From: Helicobacter enhydrae
Lineage (GTDB): Bacteria; Campylobacterota; Campylobacteria; Campylobacterales; Helicobacteraceae
NCBI RefSeq assembly: GCF_001693335.1
Contig: NZ_CP016503.1
Coordinates: 1,240,001 to 1,304,000, forward strand
DNA: 64,000 nt
Reading direction: 5' to 3'
Positions 55,504 to 64,000 of the stretch are shown here, piece after piece. Numbering within the stretch: the stretch's first letter is position 1; each line of letters starts with the position of its first letter. Under the pieces are notes generated by a model. The model made no database searches, was not told the DNA's origin, and saw only the letters and a list, made by a program, of their open reading frames with translations. The position numbers and the translations under genes are program-made.

Positions 55504-56925
55504 ATGAAATATGAAACGATTATCGGACTTGAGGTGCATGTCCAGCTTAATACCAAAACAAAGATTTTCTGTTCTTGTGCGACATCTTTTGGAGAAGAGC
55601 CAAATAGAAATGTGTGCCCCACTTGTTTGGGGTTGCCCGGTGCTTTGCCTGTGCTCAACAAAGAAGCAGTCAAAAAGGCTATTTCATTTGGTAAGGCAGT
55701 GGGTGCCACAATCAATCAGAGCTCTATCTTTGCGCGCAAAAATTATTTTTATCCAGATTTGCCAAAGGCTTATCAAATCAGTCAATTTGATCGACCGATT
55801 GTCGAAAATGGGCAAATCGAGATTGATATTGGTGGTGTGGCAAGGAAGATTGGTATCACTAGGGCACATTTGGAAGAAGATGCGGGTAAAAATATCCACG
55901 AAGGAGAGATTTCAAAAGTAGATCTCAATCGTGCCTGCACGCCGTTGCTTGAGATTGTGAGTGAGCCTGATATGCGTAGTGCTGATGAGGCAATCGCATA
56001 TCTCAAAAAACTGCACTCTATTGTGAGGTTTATCAAGATTTCTGATGCAAATATGCAGGAGGGGAGCTTCCGCTGTGATGCCAATGTGTCGATTCGTCCA
56101 AAGGGGGATGACCAACTCTATACGAGAGTAGAAATCAAAAACCTCAATAGCTTCAAGTTTATTGCCAAAGCGATTGAGTATGAAGTGTCTAGGCAAATTG
56201 AGGCGTGGGAAGATGGCGTGTATGCAAAAGAAGTGGTGCAAGAGACAAGGCTTTTTGATACCGCTAAGGGCGTTACGCGTTCAATGAGAGGGAAAGAAGC
56301 GGCAGCAGATTATCGATATTTTTCTGATCCGGATTTGTTACCGGTTTTTATTAGCGATGAGTTGATGCGTGAGGGCAGTGAGATTGCAGAGCTTCCTGAT
56401 GAAAAGAAAATGCGTTATATCAATGAGTTTGGGATCAAAGATTCTGATGCTGAAGTCTTGGTGAGTTCGCTAGAGCTTTGTGAGTATTTTGAAGAAATGT
56501 TGGAATATGGGGCAAATGTCAAGGGTGCTTTGACTTGGCTGACAACGGAACTTTTGGGGCAGTTGAAAGGGGAGAATAATCTCAAAAACTGCGGGATTTC
56601 TAGCAAAACTCTTGCGACTTTGGTGCTCCGCATTCAAGAATCACGCATTAGTGGCAAGAGTGCCAAAGATATTTTGGAAGCCTTGGTTGCAAACAAAGGT
56701 GGCGATGTCGATGCATTGATCGCAAGTATGGGGCTAGAACAGGTCAATGATGATGGAGCGATGATTGCAGTCATTGAAGAGATTATCAAAAACAATGCCG
56801 ATAAAGTAGCAGAGTATAAATCCGGAAAAGACAAATTGTTTGGATTCTTTGTGGGACAGGTGATGAAAAATATCAAAGGTGCAAACCCTGTGCGAGTGAA
56901 TGAACTACTTAAAGAGAGACTTTGA
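55504..56925 (+). CDS. gatB: Asp-tRNA(Asn)/Glu-tRNA(Gln) amidotransferase subunit B
   Basis: Part of GatCAB, which turns Glu-tRNA(Gln) and Asp-tRNA(Asn) into the correct amide forms. It is 473 residues. The start [20 protein letters not shown] and [15 protein letters not shown] are diagnostic, with [14 protein letters not shown] and the C-terminal YqeY-like domain. The tRNA-Gln and tRNA-Asn in this window are its substrates. An imperfect terminator overlaps its stop. Confidence 0.97.
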   Translation: MKYETIIGLEVHVQLNTKTKIFCSCATSFGEEPNRNVCPTCLGLPGALPVLNKEAVKKAISFGKAVGATINQSSIFARKNYFYPDLPKAYQISQFDRPIVENGQIEIDIGGVARKIGITRAHLEEDAGKNIHEGEISKVDLNRACTPLLEIVSEPDMRSADEAIAYLKKLHSIVRFIKISDANMQEGSFRCDANVSIRPKGDDQLYTRVEIKNLNSFKFIAKAIEYEVSRQIEAWEDGVYAKEVVQETRLFDTAKGVTRSMRGKEAAADYRYFSDPDLLPVFISDELMREGSEIAELPDEKKMRYINEFGIKDSDAEVLVSSLELCEYFEEMLEYGANVKGALTWLTTELLGQLKGENNLKNCGISSKTLATLVLRIQESRISGKSAKDILEALVANKGGDVDALIASMGLEQVNDDGAMIAVIEEIIKNNADKVAEYKSGKDKLFGFFVGQVMKNIKGANPVRVNELLKERL

Positions 56926-56936
56926 TTCTCTCTTTT
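56912..56936. terminator. Hairpin terminator between gatB and cheW
   Basis: AAGAGAG (56912–56918) and CTCTCTT (56928–56934) flank a nine-base loop and are followed by TT. The gatB stop codon lies in the loop. It sits between two converging genes and, with AAAG on the other side, may act in both directions. Confidence 0.55.
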
Positions 56937-56950
56937 GAAATAGATTGGAG

Positions 56951-57451
56951 TTAAAACTCCTGCTTCATCAAGACATCGATTTTTAGAATCGTGATGAGCT
57001 TATCTTCTTGTTTTCCGATCCCATAGATGAGATAGTCCTCTTTGCTTTCTTGAGTGACGGTGTAGTCAATCTCGCTTTCTTTGATATGGATTGCTTCGGT
57101 GAGGCAGTCGATCACAAACCCAGCGATTTGATCTTGGTGGTTGATGACTAGAAATCGTGTGTCCGCATCAAAACGCTTTCTTTCTAGTCCAAATTTTTGT
57201 CGCAAATCAATCAAAGGCAAAACATTTCCGCGTAGATTGAAAACCCCCAAAACATATTCTGGAGTGCCCGGGACTCGTGTGTATTCGATAGGTTTAACAA
57301 TCTCTCGGACATTAAGAATCGGCACTGCAAACTCTTCATCACCCACAATAAAACCAATCACTTGAAGTGTTTTTTCTAGCGTGGTTTGTGAGCTATCTTT
57401 GCTTGTCGTAATTTGTTGTTGAAAAATTTCTCTTAATTTATCATTATTCAT
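56951..57451 (-). CDS. cheW: Chemotaxis coupling protein CheW
   Basis: Links methyl-accepting receptors to CheA at the cell pole. It is 166 residues with the CheW fold: LQVIGFIVGDEEFAVPILNV, REIVKPIEYTRVPGTPEYVLG and NLRGNVLPLIDLRQKFGL. Nine bases separate it from cheAY, the next gene upstream in transcription. Confidence 0.96.
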   Translation of the reverse strand: MNNDKLREIFQQQITTSKDSSQTTLEKTLQVIGFIVGDEEFAVPILNVREIVKPIEYTRVPGTPEYVLGVFNLRGNVLPLIDLRQKFGLERKRFDADTRFLVINHQDQIAGFVIDCLTEAIHIKESEIDYTVTQESKEDYLIYGIGKQEDKLITILKIDVLMKQEF

Positions 57452-57460
57452 CTTATGTCC

Positions 57461-59740
57461 TTATTTGTTTTCTAAATTTAAACTACGCTTTACAACTTTG
57501 ATGAGATAATCTTTGGAGTAAGGTTTGGCAATGTATTCTGTCATCCCTGATTCTACCCCACACATTCGATCGCTTTTTTCACTTTTGCTAGTCACTGCAA
57601 TGAGTGGTAATGATTTGAAGCGATTGTTTTTTCTGACTTCACTTGCAAAAGTATAGCCATCCATTTTTGGCATCTCAATATCCACTAGCACGGCATCGAT
57701 TTTTCGTTTGCTTTCTTTGAGGATCTCAAGAGCTTCTACGCCGTTTTGTGCTTCAAGGATCTGCATTCCCAATTCCTTGAGGGCATTGATTGCAATGGCT
57801 CTATAAGTGGCACTATCATCGGTAACAAGGATCGTGTAATCGCTAGGTTGGCGACTTGCTGCTTCAAGTGCTTTTTCCTCGATGATTTTGTTGAGGCTGA
57901 CTTTGATGTTTTTGCTCATCTCCATCATTGCAGCGACATCAACAATAAGGGTGATTTTCCCATCACCACGCACGGTGGCACCAGCAATTCCCTCAATATT
58001 TTTGAGATAATAGCCTAGTGACTTGATCACCACTTCTTCTTGTCCGATGAGATAATCCACAATCACACCAATTTTTTGCTCAGCTAGTCCAATCACGACA
58101 ACATAGACTTCTTTGACACTTCCAAAATCGTTTTCAATATCAAAAATATCTGCCAAACGCACAAGAGGAAGCACTTCATCACGCAGCCTCAAGACACTTT
58201 TGCCATCCACGGTAAAGATTTCATCTTGAGAGATTCGGACGGTTTCAAGCACCGAAGAAAGAGGGATGGCGTAGTATTCTTCTTGCACACCAATAATCAA
58301 AGCTTGAATAATGGCTAGTGTTAGAGGAATCTTGAGCTTGAGGATTGTTCCAACGCCCATTTGGGATTCGATATCAATAATTCCATTGAGTTTTTCAATA
58401 TTGGTTTTTACCACATCCATTCCAACACCACGCCCGGAGATATTGGTGATCGCTGCAGCTGTTGAGAAACCTGCTTTGAAAATCAGTGCAAATGCTTCTC
58501 TATCGCTCATTGTTGCGGCATCGCGATCTGTGATTAATCCTCTCTCCAAAGCTTTGGTTTTGAGGGCTTCGGGGTTTAGACCTTTGCCATCATCTTGGAT
58601 CTCAATCACAATGTGGTTGCCTTCATTGTAGGCTTTGAGGTTGATTTTGCCCATTTCGCTTTTGCCTTGAGCGACCCTCTCGTGTGGCAACTCAATCCCG
58701 TGATCACAAGAGTTTCTGATGATATGCACCAAAGGATCGCCGATCTCTTCAACAATGGATTTATCAAGTTCTGTTTCTTCTCCACTCATCACAAGCTCGA
58801 TATTTTTTCCAAGCTCCCTTGCAAGATCTCTTACCATTCGCGGAAACTTGTTGAATACCTTGACGATTGGAAGCATCCTTGTCTTCATCACAGCAAGTTG
58901 CAAATCTGTTGTAACCGTGGAGATTGAGCTTACAACTTGATTGAGTTCTTCGTTGAGACTATCGCCATTGTAGCGATCCCCAACTTCGCCGTGAATCCTC
59001 AGCAGTCTGTTTTTGCCAAGCACCAATTCCCCAATGAGATTCATAAGATGGTCTAGTCTTTTGACATCTACACGCACGGTTTGTTCGATACTGGTGGATG
59101 GCACTTTTTCTTCTTTGGCTGTTTTCTCGACTTTTGGTTGTGGTTTTGGAGGGGGTGTTTGAGCGGCTTTCTCCTTTTTTTCTTTGCGTTTTTTGCGATC
59201 TTCTTCTTGGCGGATTTTGAGCAAACGCTCAATTTCATCTTCAAGTTCTTGTGGAGAGAGATGAGAGTAGTCTTCATTTTCAAGAGATTTGGAGACTTCT
59301 TGACTTATTGCTTCTTGTGTTGATTCTTGATCTTGAGCTTCTGGGATTTCATCGCCATTGGAAATAGCTTCAAGTTTTTTGACATTGTCTGCTATTTGAA
59401 TCCCTCTATCATCACTACCGCTTTCTTTGATTGCTTCTAGGAGGGCTTTCATCAAATCAATGGATTCCAAGATGACATCCATCACTTCGTGCGTGATAAT
59501 CAAGTCGCCTTTTCGGGCTTTGTTTAAAACATCTTCCATATTGTGAGTAAGGTGAGTGAGTGTTTCAAAATTCAAAAATGAACTTGAGCCTTTGATTGTG
59601 TGAGCAACTCTAAAGATTCGATTGAGCAACTCCAAATCTTGAGGATTGTTCTCTAGTTCCACAAGATCTTGATCGAGCTGATCGATCATTTCAAAACTTT
59701 CGATTAAGAAGTCTTCCAATATTTCTTGCATTTCATCCAT
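57461..59740 (-). CDS. cheAY: Chemotaxis kinase CheA with fused receiver (CheAY)
   Basis: A 759-residue histidine kinase. The HPt domain has RVAHTIKGSSSFLNF with H47 as acceptor. A Lys/Glu/Pro-rich linker (about 165–215) follows, then the dimerisation helix pair, the ATPase domain (IIRNSCDHGIELPHER, DDGKGLNPEAL, GRGVGMDVVKTNIEKL), the CheW-like domain, and a C-terminal receiver (TILVTDDSATYR; phospho-Asp in DAVLVDIEMPKMDGY). The receiver fusion is typical of Campylobacterota and is thought to act as a phosphate sink. Confidence 0.97.
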   Translation of the reverse strand: MDEMQEILEDFLIESFEMIDQLDQDLVELENNPQDLELLNRIFRVAHTIKGSSSFLNFETLTHLTHNMEDVLNKARKGDLIITHEVMDVILESIDLMKALLEAIKESGSDDRGIQIADNVKKLEAISNGDEIPEAQDQESTQEAISQEVSKSLENEDYSHLSPQELEDEIERLLKIRQEEDRKKRKEKKEKAAQTPPPKPQPKVEKTAKEEKVPSTSIEQTVRVDVKRLDHLMNLIGELVLGKNRLLRIHGEVGDRYNGDSLNEELNQVVSSISTVTTDLQLAVMKTRMLPIVKVFNKFPRMVRDLARELGKNIELVMSGEETELDKSIVEEIGDPLVHIIRNSCDHGIELPHERVAQGKSEMGKINLKAYNEGNHIVIEIQDDGKGLNPEALKTKALERGLITDRDAATMSDREAFALIFKAGFSTAAAITNISGRGVGMDVVKTNIEKLNGIIDIESQMGVGTILKLKIPLTLAIIQALIIGVQEEYYAIPLSSVLETVRISQDEIFTVDGKSVLRLRDEVLPLVRLADIFDIENDFGSVKEVYVVVIGLAEQKIGVIVDYLIGQEEVVIKSLGYYLKNIEGIAGATVRGDGKITLIVDVAAMMEMSKNIKVSLNKIIEEKALEAASRQPSDYTILVTDDSATYRAIAINALKELGMQILEAQNGVEALEILKESKRKIDAVLVDIEMPKMDGYTFASEVRKNNRFKSLPLIAVTSKSEKSDRMCGVESGMTEYIAKPYSKDYLIKVVKRSLNLENK

Positions 59741-59784
59741 AACGCTCCGCCTTTAAATGAGAATGTGATATGTATATTATAAAA

Positions 59785-60513
59785 TTATTTTAGAAGTTTT
59801 GAGATAGGATTCCCAGTTTGAGTGAAATAAAATGCTGGAAGTGCGATATAAAGGAGATTGGAGAGTTTGATTTTTTTGCCAATATGGAAATGCCCCTCGA
59901 TGATCCCTGAGATTTTGTCTGATTGTTGCGATAATGTTTTTTGATAAGCCTTGATACGCCTTTCTGCAAAAACATAAAAGCGTTCATCGTGGTAATTGCG
60001 GATTTGTTTATTGGTGAGTTTTGATTCGATGTCAGAATAAAGTGTCCCATCTGTCAAAAAGTCCAAAAACCTATACAACAAAGTGCTTTTGCGTAAGAAA
60101 AATGTATAGCATTCGTATTGAGGACCAAGGAAAAGATCGCCGTGTGCCAAAAGATAATAGTGGTTTTGGAATGTCGCGAGTAGTGGCTGTTGGTGTCGAG
60201 GGATGAACAATGTGTTTTTGAGCAAGTCGCAAGATTTGAGATTGTTGAGACTGAAGTCGTGATTGCCTTCAAGCCATATAATTTCTACTCCACAAGCTTC
60301 TAAATCATTGAGAGCGTTTAGAAGGGTTGTATGACTCTCTACACTGCTTTTGACTGCACCGATCAACAATTGAGTAATGTCTCCCATCAAAATCAGTTGG
60401 CTTGGGGGAGAAGGAAGGAGGGATGCCAAAAAATCTATCAGTATCGTGGCATTGATGGGGTTGTAATGAGAATCCGCAACAAAGATTGCATCAGGCTTGA
60501 GTTCAAGGCACAT
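59785..60513 (-). CDS. lpxH: UDP-2,3-diacylglucosamine diphosphatase-like metallophosphoesterase
   Basis: A 242-residue calcineurin-type phosphoesterase. The metal motifs are FVADSHYNP, LMGDITQLL, WLEGNHDFSL, LLAHGDLFLG and IEGHFHIGKK. By position next to cheAY, and by my memory of H. pylori HP0394, it supplies the lipid A step from UDP-diacylglucosamine to lipid X. The ATG at 60513 is chosen over a TTG two codons earlier. It overlaps the argC stop by 11 bases. Confidence 0.82.
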   Translation of the reverse strand: MCLELKPDAIFVADSHYNPINATILIDFLASLLPSPPSQLILMGDITQLLIGAVKSSVESHTTLLNALNDLEACGVEIIWLEGNHDFSLNNLKSCDLLKNTLFIPRHQQPLLATFQNHYYLLAHGDLFLGPQYECYTFFLRKSTLLYRFLDFLTDGTLYSDIESKLTNKQIRNYHDERFYVFAERRIKAYQKTLSQQSDKISGIIEGHFHIGKKIKLSNLLYIALPAFYFTQTGNPISKLLK

Positions 60514-61513
60514 AAGCAATCTTTGGGATTCCGCAATCGTGTGGAAGGTTAAACATCAAATTGGCATTATAGATCGCTTGGGAACTTGCTCCACGCAACA
60601 AATTATCAATCCCACTATTGATCCACAAATCCAAACCAGAGCGTTTGGCAAAAATATCGCAAAAGTGTGTGCCTGATACATTTTTGATCTCGACAGGCTG
60701 TGTGCGGATTCTCACAAATGGCTTATGAGCATAATGGGTTTGCAAAACTTCAAGCGGATCGATTTCTTGATGCAGGCGTGCATAAATGCTGACAAGCATT
60801 CCTCTTGTGACTGGACATAAATGTGGCACAAAATGAATGTTGAGTTTGCGTTGCCCAAAAAAAGAAAGCTTTTCTTCCATTTCGATTTGATGGCGATGTT
60901 GCAATGGAGAGTAGGCAAACAAATTTTCATTGATGGTGCAATAATGCGTGTTTGGAGTGGGTGTTTTCCCTGCCCCACTCACTCCACTTTTTGCATCTAC
61001 AAAAACACTTTGCTCTGCAAGATATGGTGCAAATGGCAATAGGGCTAGAAGTGTTGCTGTGGGGTAGCATCCGGGATTGGCGATGAGCGTGGCATTTTTG
61101 ATCAAATCCTCATTGTATTCTGGGAGACCATAAATGGCGTGAGATAGGTTTTTGGGATCTAGATGTTGCGTGTATGAACGCTCGTAATTTTCTAGACTGA
61201 GGCGATAGTCTGCTGAGAGATCGATCACCCTGACTTGAAACTCAAGGAGTTTTTGTGCAAACTCCATTGCACTTTTGTGGGGCAAAGCAAGGAAAACAAG
61301 CTCGCATTTACTTGCGATGTCTGAAGCCTCACTGATTTGCACCTCTTGCTCCAAGACATTGAGTAATGATGGATAAAGATGGCTTGCTTTGCTTTGCCCT
61401 TGAGTGTTTCCCAAAAAAACAACCTCAAAGTAAGGATGTGTGAGCAAAAGCTTGAGGAGTTCCAATCCCGTGTAGCCTCCAACGCCAATAATGCCGACAG
61501 GAATTTTTTTCAT
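60503..61513 (-). CDS. argC: N-acetyl-gamma-glutamyl-phosphate reductase
   Basis: NADPH-dependent third step of arginine synthesis. It is 336 residues. The NADP fold has VGIIGVGGYTGLELLKLL; the active-site Cys is in IANPGCYPTATLLAL; KSGVSGAGKTPTPNTHY and HRHQIEMEEKL are conserved. The ATG at 61513 has AAAGGAA upstream; the longer open frame overlaps glmU and has no signal. It overlaps glmU by four bases. Confidence 0.96.
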   Translation of the reverse strand: MKKIPVGIIGVGGYTGLELLKLLLTHPYFEVVFLGNTQGQSKASHLYPSLLNVLEQEVQISEASDIASKCELVFLALPHKSAMEFAQKLLEFQVRVIDLSADYRLSLENYERSYTQHLDPKNLSHAIYGLPEYNEDLIKNATLIANPGCYPTATLLALLPFAPYLAEQSVFVDAKSGVSGAGKTPTPNTHYCTINENLFAYSPLQHRHQIEMEEKLSFFGQRKLNIHFVPHLCPVTRGMLVSIYARLHQEIDPLEVLQTHYAHKPFVRIRTQPVEIKNVSGTHFCDIFAKRSGLDLWINSGIDNLLRGASSQAIYNANLMFNLPHDCGIPKIAYVP

Positions 61514-62841
61514 TGTTGTTCCTTTTTGGATTTGAAAAAGGCAAAAAAGCCATCTTTGATATTTTTTTGGGGATTCCTTGCAATCACCAAATCCCCACTT
61601 TGAGAATCTTTGCTCACAGTGCTTCCTGCAGCGATCAGTGTATGATCGGCAATGGTTACAGGGGCGATGAGTTGGCAATCAGAGCCGACAAAAACATTTT
61701 TCCCAATGTTGGTTTGATGTTTTTTCTTGCCATCATAATTGCAAGTGATCACGCCTGCTCCGATATTGCTCCCCTCCCCAATCACACAATCCCCCAAATA
61801 ACTCAGATGCCCAGCCTTGACTGCGGTGAGTTTGGAGTTTTTGACTTCTACAAAATTGCCAATATGAGAATCTGTGATATGGCAATCTGGACGAATGCGC
61901 GCAAATGGTCCAATGCTGCTTTGCACGATTGTGCTGTTTTGGATGGAGCTATGAGCCAAAATATGAGAATGCTTGATCGTGGTGCGACCTAGCAATTGCA
62001 CTCCCTGCTCGATCTCACACTCTCCTTCAAACTGCACATCATAATCAAGATAAATGCTATGGGGCAAATGCATTGTCACGCCTTTAAGCATTGCCTGATG
62101 GCGTAATTGAGCCAACAAAATTTCTTGAGCCTGTGTGAGCTGTGCTTTTGTGTTGATCCCACCAAACTCTGTTTCTTCTACGATGATTGGCGATATTTCA
62201 ATCCCGTCTTTGGCGGCTAGTTTGATGATGTCTGGCAAATAGTATTCTTTTTGGGCGTTGTGGTTGTTGAGAAGCGGGAGGTATTGCTCAAGAATCTCTC
62301 GACTGAAGAGATAAACCCCTGAATTGATGGTTTTGATTTCTTTGATTTGTTGGGTGGCGTCTTTTTCTTCGACAATAGCACTGACTTTGTTGTCTTGGAG
62401 GATGATGCGACCATAGCCGTGAGGGTTGTGGGATCGAATCACGCCAAGTGTGATGGGTGATGGATGGAGGAATTGTTGCAATGAATGCGGGGTGATGAGA
62501 GGCATATCTGCATTGAGAATCAATAGATATGGATATTTTGTGTGGAGCAATTTTTGGTTTTGCAAAATCGCACCGCCCGTTCCGGGATAGTTTTGATAAT
62601 CTTGGATGTGGAAGTGGATTTGGCTGTCGATGTGTGCGGCAAAAGTGCGTTGGCAATATTCTCGTATCAGTTCTTTTTGGTGATACAAAACGATATGAAT
62701 GTCATCGCTGAGTTGCAATGCGTTTTGGATTGAAAAAAACAATAATTCTTTGCCACAGATTTTGTGTAATACTTTTGGTGTGGTGGAGCACATTCTGCTC
62801 CCACTGCCACCGGCAAGAATAATGATGGAGGGTTTCATCAA
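61510..62841 (-). CDS. glmU: Bifunctional GlmU (GlcNAc-1-P uridyltransferase / GlcN-1-P acetyltransferase)
   Basis: Makes UDP-GlcNAc for peptidoglycan and LPS. It is 443 residues. The N-terminal pyrophosphorylase domain has IILAGGSGSRMCSTTPKVLH and LILNADMPLITP; the C-terminal left-handed beta-helix runs from about residue 250 (hexapeptide repeats, GHLSYLGDCVIGEGSNIGAG, ITCNYDGKKKHQTNIG). AAGGA precedes the ATG at 62841. Confidence 0.97.
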   Translation of the reverse strand: MMKPSIIILAGGSGSRMCSTTPKVLHKICGKELLFFSIQNALQLSDDIHIVLYHQKELIREYCQRTFAAHIDSQIHFHIQDYQNYPGTGGAILQNQKLLHTKYPYLLILNADMPLITPHSLQQFLHPSPITLGVIRSHNPHGYGRIILQDNKVSAIVEEKDATQQIKEIKTINSGVYLFSREILEQYLPLLNNHNAQKEYYLPDIIKLAAKDGIEISPIIVEETEFGGINTKAQLTQAQEILLAQLRHQAMLKGVTMHLPHSIYLDYDVQFEGECEIEQGVQLLGRTTIKHSHILAHSSIQNSTIVQSSIGPFARIRPDCHITDSHIGNFVEVKNSKLTAVKAGHLSYLGDCVIGEGSNIGAGVITCNYDGKKKHQTNIGKNVFVGSDCQLIAPVTIADHTLIAAGSTVSKDSQSGDLVIARNPQKNIKDGFFAFFKSKKEQQ

Positions 62842-63017
62842 AGAATCCTTAAAGATTTTTTTGTGATTTTAGCATAATCTCAAAGATGGTATTTAAAGTG
62901 CAGAAGTTCATTGCTTTTGGTATTTTGCATTGCATCAAGTATTGTGAATCTGTTGTTTGGTTTTCAAGCTTGGCTTGGATTCTTGTTTTGGAGTTGGCTT
63001 GGCACAAGCACACTTTT

Positions 63018-63235
63018 GGGGGATTCTAGAATCTCTAGGATTTCCTTTTGGAGTTGCCTTGAGAAGTTATGTCCTTTGGTGATTTTTTGTTGCTGAAACT
63101 TGGCTTGAGTGAAGCACACTTCTTGGTTTCCAAATCCCACTTTGCTTTTTTCTATAAGGGGGACAAGGGGGTTTATTGCGAGGCACCCCCCTTATCCCCC
63201 TTAAAATCCCCCAAACCCCTGCCCGCTTTTTGTGT
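63018..63235. repeat. G-rich hairpin repeat, module 1, copy C
   Basis: Second copy of the element at 15001–15240, starting GGGGGATTCTAGAATCTCT. The hairpin at 63155–63203 and the run CCCCTGCCCGCTTTTTGTGTG are nearly unchanged. Minus-strand quadruplex motif is the complement of 63186–63219. The flanking stretch 62842–63017 (downstream of the divergent glmU start) is AT-rich with GATTCT/CTTGG words and shows no gene. Confidence 0.85.
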
Positions 63236-63344
63236 GTGACCCACATTGTTTTGACTTTGTTTTGATTCTTTGGTGTTTTAAAGTTTGATTTTTATATTCT
63301 TAGAATCTTGTTGCAATTTTTTAAAAACTCCAAAAAACATAAAA

Positions 63345-63565
63345 CCCAACTACTTCAAAAAATCCATAGGAAACTGCTAACCAAACCAACCTTGTAGAAC
63401 CAAAAAAGATTCCAAGTCAATGTAATGTTGAACGAGCCTTGCTAATGCAATGCTGGGGTTATGGGGGTTGTTAAGGGGGATAAGGGGAACGCTGCTATAA
63501 GTTCCCCTTGCCCCCCTTAAGAGAGATCCTAGGGGATTCTAGAATTGTATAAAGGGTGGTTTGCT
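63345..63565. repeat. G-rich hairpin repeat, module 2, copy C
   Basis: Matches copy A over about 185 bases with few changes, including the inverted repeat (63471–63490 with 63501–63520, loop GCTGCTATAA) and the four G-tracts at 63455–63487. The spacer between modules is about 105 bases here and about 280 in copy A. From 63566 to 63744 there is no recognisable gene. Confidence 0.9.
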
Positions 63566-63744
63566 CAAAGCAAGATTCAAAAAGAAAGCTCTAAGAGAAT
63601 CTAGAATCATTCAAAGACACATTTCCTCAAAGCAACCTTAATAAAGAAAGAATTCAAGCACACAAAAATCACTAGCAAACAATATTTTAAAACGAGTTTT
63701 TGCCAAACTCGCTCTATCCCAAGTATTTGGGACAGACAAGCCCA

Positions 63745-64000
63745 TTAGGGCAGTTTGGGAAATTGAAGTTGGCGTTTGAAAGAGGCAAGGAAAACGAGCA
63801 GAGTGATACCAGCCAAAAAGAAATAGACAAAAGTCGGAATCGGAATCGGATCACCCGCTGCATAGGAATGCATCCCTGATAAATAATAATTCACACCAAA
63901 ATAAGTCATAAGAACGGACAAAAAGCCCACAACGCTCGAGCTTGCAAAAACAAAAGGCATATTTTTGAATCCCAAAAAACGCAAATGTAGAATAATGCCA
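63745..64000 (-). CDS. Cytochrome c maturation protein CcsBA, C-terminal end
   Basis: The frame is open from the window edge to a stop at 63745. The last 85 residues contain VFASSSVVGFLSVLMTYFGV then NYYLSGMHSYAAG, the end of the CcsA (haem handling) part of the fused CcsBA protein used by Helicobacter for c-type cytochromes. Two membrane segments are visible. The gene starts beyond the window. Confidence 0.85.
   Translation of the reverse strand, partial: GIILHLRFLGFKNMPFVFASSSVVGFLSVLMTYFGVNYYLSGMHSYAAGDPIPIPTFVYFFLAGITLLVFLASFKRQLQFPKLP

Overview
The window reads as the chromosome of a Helicobacter species that is not H. pylori (Campylobacterota). The evidence is the CheA–receiver fusion (CheAY), a flagellar block flgI–flgJ-like–flgS–dps, pflA, a HP0958-type zinc-ribbon protein, a futalosine-pathway mqnA, and several gene blocks that I recall in the same order in H. 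pylori: cheW–cheAY–lpxH; lgt–pseudouridine synthase–waaA–HP0958-like–NIF3; metG–Mur-like–cmoB–thioesterase; Na+ symporter–ybgC–ybeD. The sequence is AT-rich, uses TTG and GTG starts, and has a poly-G contingency tract. No database search was run; gene order and families are from memory and motifs.

Layout. 1–9262 (minus strand): the 5' part of dnaE, a TraF-like outer-membrane protein, then the operon selA–selB–degenerate class V aminotransferase–moeA. 9348–9683: tRNA-Sec, tRNA-Gln and initiator tRNA-Met. 9662–15012: YigZ, a META-domain lipoprotein, an unrecognised gene, pflA and a GT9 glycosyltransferase. 15013–16452: a gene-poor stretch with G-rich hairpin repeats and a hidden 29-codon hydrophobic peptide gene with promoter, antisense promoter and switch-like RNA pairing, which I propose as a TisB/DinQ-like type I toxin–antitoxin locus. 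16453–20383: selD (itself a selenoprotein with an in-frame TGA), flgI, flgJ-like, flgS and dps. 20384–29050: a defence-type island with a PLD–SNF2 helicase, a frameshifted Eco57I-type methylase/nuclease and a decayed OLD-family nuclease. 29156–33591: AAA ATPase and ftsK. 33843–40975: ppsA, asd, UPF0114, a phase-OFF FkbM methyltransferase, hemE, a radical SAM gene and tRNA-Asn. 41114–62841: mostly housekeeping (RNA modification, metG, lgt, waaA, NSS transporter, mqnA, pepD, gatB, chemotaxis, lpxH, argC, glmU). 62842–63744: another copy of the hairpin repeat. 63745–64000: the C-terminal end of a cytochrome c maturation protein.

How the parts fit. selA, selB, tRNA-Sec and selD make a complete selenocysteine system within about 11 kb, and moeA in the selAB operon suggests coupling to a Sec/molybdenum enzyme such as formate dehydrogenase (not in this window). 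The most interesting candidate for something undescribed is the toxin-like locus at 15867–16143. It lies between two direct copies of a repeat whose third copy is 47 kb away.
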